Source: COE1 sp910588595
Lineage (GTDB): Bacteria; Bacillota; Clostridia; Lachnospirales; Lachnospiraceae
DNA length: 64,000 nt
Assembly (NCBI GenBank): GCA_948957135.1
Contig: CARDBT010000006.1
Coordinates: 1 to 64,000, forward strand
Reading direction: 5' to 3'
Shown here in pieces: positions 59,948 through 64,000 of the stretch. The position numbers and the translations under genes were made by a program. The notes under the pieces were generated by a model. That model saw only the letters and a program-made list of their open reading frames with translations, was not told where the DNA came from and searched no databases. Position 1 is the first letter of the stretch. Every line of letters begins with the position of its first letter.

Positions 59948-60141
59948 AATCCGCTTCTGGTTCTCAATGCTGATGGATTCCCCGGCTCGCTCGTCGTCTG
60001 ACGACCAGACGAATAGACGTAGAGGAAAACGCCGAGAAAAACAGGGAAAATGCCCGATTATCTGTCAAAACTCCGACAAAAAATGTAGAAAAAGTGGCCT
60101 ACTCTGGCACACACCACGAAAAAACCGAATATCGAAACCAC
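59948..60141. other. Joint between the serine-recombinase element and the next element
   Basis: The first ~75 bp are the broken 5' part of the recombinase gene. They include a small palindrome (TCGTCTG/CAGACGA) at 59990-60013. The remaining ~110 bp shows no gene. Confidence 0.45.
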
Positions 60142-60188
60142 AAGCCGCGCAGTAACTGACGAACAATCAGCTACTGTGCGGCTTTTTT
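60142..60188 (+). terminator. Rho-independent terminator
   Basis: AAGCCGCGCAGTA (60142-60154) pairs with TACTGTGCGGCTT (60172-60184), followed by a T-run. Confidence 0.8.
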
Positions 60189-60204
60189 GTTTATAGATAA
60201 CTCT

Positions 60205-60236
60205 GCCCTGGTGACGTAGATCGCCAGGGCTTTTTT
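60205..60236 (+). terminator. Second terminator/attenuator before the repA-type gene
   Basis: GCCCTGGTG/CGCCAGGGC with an 8-nt loop and six T ends 24 bp before the initiator gene start. Such a position could attenuate its expression. Confidence 0.7.
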
Positions 60237-60259
60237 CATTTAGACAGGAGGCTTTGAAA

Positions 60260-61246
60260 ATGCCGGAAACTTTGAATCTGAATTACTACTACGGGAATGA
60301 AGCCGACCAGTACAGCTTCTACCGCATCCCGAAAATCCTGCTTACCGACCGCCGCTACAAGGGTGTATCTCTGGAAGCAAAAGTTTTGTACGGCCTGCTG
60401 CTTGACCGCATGGGGCTGTCTGCCCGCAACGGCTGGCTGGACGATAACGGGCGCGTGTTCCTCTACTTCACCCAGGAGGAAGTCATGACCATGCTGGACT
60501 GCGGCAAGGACAAGGCGACGAAGCTGTTCCGTGAATTGGAGGGCATCGGTCTTGTGGAACGGAAAAAGCAGGGCCAGGGACACCCCGCCCGGATTTACGT
60601 TAAGAACTTCATTCTGGAGCCGGAACACTCTGCGCCGGTTCAGACTGCGGAAAACCAGCAGTCAAGACCGCTTGACAGTGCCGCAGTCAAGACTGCTGAA
60701 AAACCGCAGTCTGCACCCCTGAAAACCAGCGGTCAAGAGTGCGGAATTTCCGCCCCTAATAATACTGATATAAATAAAACTGAAAAAAGCGATACTGATC
60801 TATCCATCACACCCCCTCCCCCCTCAGCAGTTTCTTCCCCTGCTGGTAAACGCGCTCCGCGCAGGATGGGATTGGATGAGATGGAAAGCTACCGTGAACT
60901 GATTTTAGAAAATATTGACTATGACATTCTTCTGGAACGGAACCCCTACGACAAGGACTTGCTGGACGGCTATGTGGAGTTAATGCTTGAAATCTGCTGC
61001 TCCACACGGGAATCTGTCCGTATCTGCGGGCAGGAAGTACCCACCGAAGTTGTCAAAAGCCGGTTCCTGAAGCTGAACAGCGAACATATTGGCTACGTCA
61101 TGGACAGCCTGAAAAGCAACACTGCCAAAATTGGCAATATCAAGGCATACACGCTGGCAGCACTCTACAACGCCCCCGTCACGATGGGGCAGTATTACAC
61201 ATCCCTTGTCAGCCACGATATGGCGCACGGGCTGCTGGACGGTTAA
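60260..61246 (+). CDS. repA: Replication initiator protein A-like (RepA_N)
   Basis: A 328-residue protein. The N-terminal winged-helix (YYYGNEADQYSFYRIPKILLT, then VSLEAKVLYGLLLDRMGLS, and YFTQEEVMTMLDCGKDKATKLF) is the RepA_N initiator domain of Gram-positive plasmids and conjugative elements. A Pro/Ser-rich linker is at ~130-200, and the C-terminal domain (MESYRELILENIDYDIL, AYTLAALYNAP) is of the DUF6017 kind. ATG 60260 follows CAGGAGG; TTG 60254 is open but poorly spaced. It implies autonomous replication of an excised or plasmid-like form. Confidence 0.9.
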   Translation: MPETLNLNYYYGNEADQYSFYRIPKILLTDRRYKGVSLEAKVLYGLLLDRMGLSARNGWLDDNGRVFLYFTQEEVMTMLDCGKDKATKLFRELEGIGLVERKKQGQGHPARIYVKNFILEPEHSAPVQTAENQQSRPLDSAAVKTAEKPQSAPLKTSGQECGISAPNNTDINKTEKSDTDLSITPPPPSAVSSPAGKRAPRRMGLDEMESYRELILENIDYDILLERNPYDKDLLDGYVELMLEICCSTRESVRICGQEVPTEVVKSRFLKLNSEHIGYVMDSLKSNTAKIGNIKAYTLAALYNAPVTMGQYYTSLVSHDMAHGLLDG

Positions 61247-61296
61247 GCCGCCCAGCGCTTAAAAATATACCAATCAAACCAAAGGAGGACTTTTGC

Positions 61297-61755
61297 ATGG
61301 AACATGAAATCAACATTCTGGTGGTGGAACCGGGCAAAGCGCCCAGGCCGGCGCGGGTGGATAACTCGCTGGAAACTTTTTCACAGCTTGTCGGTGGCGA
61401 ATTGGCGATGGGCTGTTTCCTGCCCCAGCGGGTCATGCTGCTTTACAACGAGGACGCCAGCCGTCAGGGACTGCCGCCCAACCGCTGCAATCCGTTTGTG
61501 AATGAGTGCATCAGCGGTACATTCCTGCTGTGCGGGCTTTCCGACGGGGAGGGCTTCTGCTCCCTTTCCCCTGCCCGGCAAGCCGAGTTTCAGCGCCTTT
61601 TTGCCAGCCCTGGCGAGTTTATGATGCTGGGGGCAGACCACATCTGCGCTTCGCCTGCCGAGTTTGCCGAAACCGCTGGCAGGCTTTGGGGCGGCATGGC
61701 AAGCGGCGAGTCCGTGGTGCTGACCAAGTGGGGCGGCACGGAAAGTGGGGCGTAA
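61297..61755 (+). CDS. DUF3846-domain protein
   Basis: A 152-residue protein with the DUF3846 layout: INILVVEPGKAPRPARVDN at the start and GELAMGCFLPQRVMLLYNEDA in the middle, then CNPFVNECISGTFLLCG. The function is unknown. The family is regularly found after the initiator gene in this type of conjugative element. AAAGGAGGA precedes the ATG, and the next gene starts 2 bp after its stop. Confidence 0.82.
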   Translation: MEHEINILVVEPGKAPRPARVDNSLETFSQLVGGELAMGCFLPQRVMLLYNEDASRQGLPPNRCNPFVNECISGTFLLCGLSDGEGFCSLSPARQAEFQRLFASPGEFMMLGADHICASPAEFAETAGRLWGGMASGESVVLTKWGGTESGA

Positions 61756-61757
61756 AA

Positions 61758-62585
61758 ATGGCAAAACAAAATACCAATACTGACCGTCGCAGTTTGCGGG
61801 ACTGCGGCGGTTTTTCATCGGCAGAATACCATTCGGTCGGGCTGAGCGGCGGCAAGGATTCGTCCGCTTTATTGTTGCTGATGCTGGAAAAGGGGATGCC
61901 GATTGACAGCGTGATATTTGCGGATACCGGCATGGACTTTCCCGAAATGGCGGCGCATATCGCCAAGCTGGACGCGCTTCTGTACCGTGAACGGGGCATC
62001 CACATTACCACGCTACGACACCCGCACGGTTTTGAGTGGCTAATGTTTGATGAACCGAAACAGAAGCCGAGTTGTCTGGAACGCCGCGCCCGGTTAGGCG
62101 TACCGCCATATGGGAACGGCTGGCCGGGGATTAAGGTTCGCTGGTGTACGGGCCAGCTTAAAACCCACCTGATCGCCAAAGAGGTCAACCGGCTGAAAAA
62201 AGAAAAGAACGCCCTGCACTACATCGGCATCGCCGCCGATGAATCCCAGCGCTGCAAGGACGACCCGAACCACCGCTATCCGCTGGTGGAATGGGGCATC
62301 ACCGAAGCGCAGGCTTTACAAATCTGTTATGACCGGGGCTTTGATTTTGGCGGGCTTTACAAAATCTATCACCGCGCTTCCTGCTGGTGCTGTCCCTTAC
62401 AGCGGATTGGTGAACTCCGCAAGCTGCGCCAGCACCACCCGGAACTGTGGGCGCGGCTGTGGGATATGGACAACCGGGCGCGGGCACAGTTTGGCGCAGG
62501 CCCCCTTGGACAGTTTAAGGAGCGTTGGAGCATCGAACAGTTAGACGCCCGGTTTGCCCGTGAGGAAATGGAGGACGGCGCATGA
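61758..62585 (+). CDS. PAPS-reductase/ATP-sulfurylase-like N-type ATP pyrophosphatase
   Basis: A 275-residue protein. The PP-loop SVGLSGGKDSSALLLL lies near residue 28, and FADTGMDFPEM follows. A cysteine set (CLERRARLG, KVRWCTGQLK, ASCWCCPLQR) resembles a metal site. The fold is that of 3'-phosphoadenylylsulfate reductase and DndC-like enzymes. In mobile elements such proteins have been linked to DNA or tRNA sulfur modification or phage defence, but no such claim can be made from this gene alone, since no dndB/D/E-like partners are here. The frame opens far upstream; ATG 61758 is chosen by spacing. Confidence 0.83.
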   Translation: MAKQNTNTDRRSLRDCGGFSSAEYHSVGLSGGKDSSALLLLMLEKGMPIDSVIFADTGMDFPEMAAHIAKLDALLYRERGIHITTLRHPHGFEWLMFDEPKQKPSCLERRARLGVPPYGNGWPGIKVRWCTGQLKTHLIAKEVNRLKKEKNALHYIGIAADESQRCKDDPNHRYPLVEWGITEAQALQICYDRGFDFGGLYKIYHRASCWCCPLQRIGELRKLRQHHPELWARLWDMDNRARAQFGAGPLGQFKERWSIEQLDARFAREEMEDGA

Positions 62586-62635
62586 AATACCTGCTTCACC
62601 GCCTGCTGGTTCCGCCTTAGCGTTTTCAGCAGCTT

Positions 62636-63094
62636 TTGAAGAAAAATCCCAAACGAAAAGAGGTGAGAACAATCGAAGTTGAAGCGAAACAACAGCTTAT
62701 GGAAAAGCTGGACAAGAACCTGCTGGATCATGCCGCGAAACTGGCAGACGGGAACGGCCCGCAGATTGTGGATGTGTACCAACTGCAAGGGCTGGCAGAG
62801 GTTCACTGTTACCTGAAAACAGCGCACCAGTTTGACCCCGCCGAGGTGGACGCCCTGCTGCAATTTGCCGACCCGCTGGAAGCAGCCCGCTACTGCTGGG
62901 AAATGAATGAGCATGAATACAGTTTCCCAATCTGCGACCTGCTGCGGGAAACCAGGGCGCGGGAAATCTTTGAACTGGCAAAGCCGGAACCGCCGGCAAA
63001 ACTGTCCGTGCGGGAACAGCTCCGCGCCGCTATGAAAGAAGCCCGCCAGCATCCCGCCCCGGAGGAACGGACAAAAGGCGGCGAGGCCCGATGA
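62636..63094 (+). CDS. Conserved conjugative-element protein, unrecognised
   Basis: A ~150-residue acidic helical protein (QLMEKLDKNLLDHAAKLADG, QFDPAEVDALLQFADPLEAA, ending KLSVREQLRAAMKEA). The closing motif SVREQLRAA is like those in small ICE-encoded proteins. The start is uncertain: the frame opens with TTG at 62636, and a GTG at 62663 lies close to AAAAGAGG. No function is recognised. It is between the PAPS-reductase-like and PcfB-like genes on the same strand. Confidence 0.6.
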   Translation: MKKNPKRKEVRTIEVEAKQQLMEKLDKNLLDHAAKLADGNGPQIVDVYQLQGLAEVHCYLKTAHQFDPAEVDALLQFADPLEAARYCWEMNEHEYSFPICDLLRETRAREIFELAKPEPPAKLSVREQLRAAMKEARQHPAPEERTKGGEAR

Positions 63095-63131
63095 AACAGC
63101 CTGCCGCTTGCAGGAAAGGAGGTAACGCATC

Positions 63132-63611
63132 ATGCAGGATGAAGTACGCGAAAAATCTGTGGCTCTCACCATCAAGGTCGGCAAAGCAGGCGGCAGGCTG
63201 ACCGCCGGCCTGCTGAAATGGGCCATTCGGAAGTATCTGGCGCAGGCCCAAAACCCCAAAATCCACCACGGCAAGCAGACCGTGAAGCAGCTTGTAAGCC
63301 AGGGCGCAGGTGTTCAAAACATTGAGATTACCGGCAAAAATATCAAGTCCTTTGAGCGTGTGGCGCGGAAATACGGGGTGGACTTTGCGCTGAAAAAAGA
63401 CCCGGCGCAAGGGAAATACCTTGTCTTTTTCAAGGCACGGGACGCGGACGCACTGAACGCCGCCTTTGCCGAGTATGCCGGGAAAAGCCTGAACCGCTCC
63501 GCGCAGAAGAAGCCGTCACTGTTAGGCCAGCTTTCCCACTTCAAGGAGATTGCAAAGAACCTGACGCGGGATACTGCCAAAAACCGGGAGAAAGGGGGCG
63601 TTGAACTGTGA
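63132..63611 (+). CDS. PcfB-like conjugation protein (DUF3801)
   Basis: A 159-residue protein with the PcfB/DUF3801 pattern: GGRLTAGLLKWAIRKYL, GKQTVKQLVSQGAGVQNIEI, FERVARKYGVDFALKKD and a basic C-terminus. In enterococcal pCF10, PcfB-type accessory proteins act with the relaxase and coupling protein in transfer. CAGGAAAGGAGG precedes the ATG. It overlaps the next gene by 4 bp, which agrees with this role. Confidence 0.87.
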   Translation: MQDEVREKSVALTIKVGKAGGRLTAGLLKWAIRKYLAQAQNPKIHHGKQTVKQLVSQGAGVQNIEITGKNIKSFERVARKYGVDFALKKDPAQGKYLVFFKARDADALNAAFAEYAGKSLNRSAQKKPSLLGQLSHFKEIAKNLTRDTAKNREKGGVEL

Positions 63612-64000
63612 AACTGGATGTAAAGAAAATCCTGCTCCCTAACCTGCCTTATGTGTTCATCTTCTGGTTTTTCAACCGCGTGGCGGAGGGCTACCGTCTG
63701 GCAGAGGGCGCGGATATGGTGACAAAGGCAATGGGCGCGGTATCGGGCCTGGGGACGCTGATTTCCAAAAACCCGCTGCCCAGCTTCCACCCACGCGATC
63801 TGCTGTTTGGCGCTGCCGGCGCGGTCATTATCCGGGCCGTGGTTTATTTCAAGGCGAAAAACGCCAAGAAATACCGCCACGGAGTTGAGTATGGTTCGGC
63901 GCGTTGGGGAAATTCCGACGATATTAAGCCTTTCATCAATCCCCAATTCGACCAGAACATTCTCCTGACGCAGACAGAGCGCGTCATGGTGGGGAGAAAC
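63608..64000 (+). CDS. VirD4/TcpA-type coupling protein (partial, cut by window end)
   Basis: The first 131 codons are visible. A hydrophobic N-terminus (LLPNLPYVFIFWFFNRVAEG) and a second helix (DLLFGAAGAVIIRAVVYF) are followed by the typical KKYRHGVEYGSARWGNSDDI that leads to the VirD4 ATPase. The GTG start overlaps the PcfB stop (GTGA). Coupling proteins bring the relaxase-DNA complex to the type IV secretion channel. The Walker motifs lie beyond the window. Confidence 0.88.
   Translation, partial: MKLDVKKILLPNLPYVFIFWFFNRVAEGYRLAEGADMVTKAMGAVSGLGTLISKNPLPSFHPRDLLFGAAGAVIIRAVVYFKAKNAKKYRHGVEYGSARWGNSDDIKPFINPQFDQNILLTQTERVMVGRN

Noticed and set aside
61758..62585. Complete Dnd-type DNA phosphorothioation system
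   Set aside because: Only a CysH/DndC-like fold protein is present; none of the partner genes is encoded in the window.

Overview
The window looks like a chromosome segment of a gut-type Firmicute, most likely Lachnospiraceae. Supporting signs are: firmicute-type GalT, an intracellular GH53/GH2 galactan pathway, SecA with a C-terminal zinc motif, a prfB gene with programmed frameshift, strong AGGAGG-type ribosome sites, extended -10 promoters, and two GC-richer conjugative/mobilizable insertions of the Tn916/Tn1549 and Tn4451 kind. The assignment is an inference from gene content, not from a marker gene.

1-2.4 kb: an LTA-synthase-like membrane sulfatase preceded by a decayed partial copy of its own membrane domain. 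2.6-12.9 kb: a type IV pilus-like operon (prepilin peptidase, PilM-PilN fusion, PilO-like, four pseudopilin-like proteins, the last one 1418 residues) with a promoter at the front and a terminator at the end. No assembly ATPase, platform protein or obvious major pilin is present. 12.9-16.2 kb: an inactivated IS4-type transposase, a PD-(D/E)XK-like protein and a PfkB sugar kinase. 16.3-26.4 kb: a galactan/galactoside unit (promoter, LacI-type operator, GH53 galactanase, GalT, LacI regulator, AraC regulator, GH2 beta-galactosidase) ending in an unrecognised 621-residue protein and a small zinc-ribbon protein. 26.5-27.2 kb: a VapBC toxin-antitoxin pair. 27.7-37.8 kb: core genes secA, prfB, tex and a mannitol-dehydrogenase-family uronate reductase. 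Among them lie two reverse-strand genes separated by three tandem 69-bp repeats; one of these genes is a binding-protein/GGDEF fusion that looks like an internal deletion product.

37.8-60.2 kb: accessory DNA built of layered mobile elements. It starts with transposase and sigma-factor relics, then a Tn916-type integrase/excisionase end with HTH and sigma-like regulators. Next is a two-component system/ABC transporter/double-receiver module in which all three transcription units carry the same promoter-operator, ACATTT-N5-ACATTT-N6-(-10). After that come a mobilization cassette (candidate oriT, MobC, MobA), an AT-rich acetyltransferase cargo gene, an N-terminally truncated ArdC/YodL-type protein fused through a perfect palindrome to a MobC stub, a second HTH/sigma pair, and AT-rich DJ-1 and WYL genes. 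The WYL gene is interrupted by a 165-bp MITE that supplies its C-terminus. The block ends with a large serine recombinase that has lost its catalytic N-terminus.

60.2-64.0 kb: the start of another conjugative element on the forward strand (RepA-type initiator, DUF3846 protein, PAPS-reductase-like protein, small conserved protein, PcfB-like protein, and a VirD4-type coupling protein cut by the window end).
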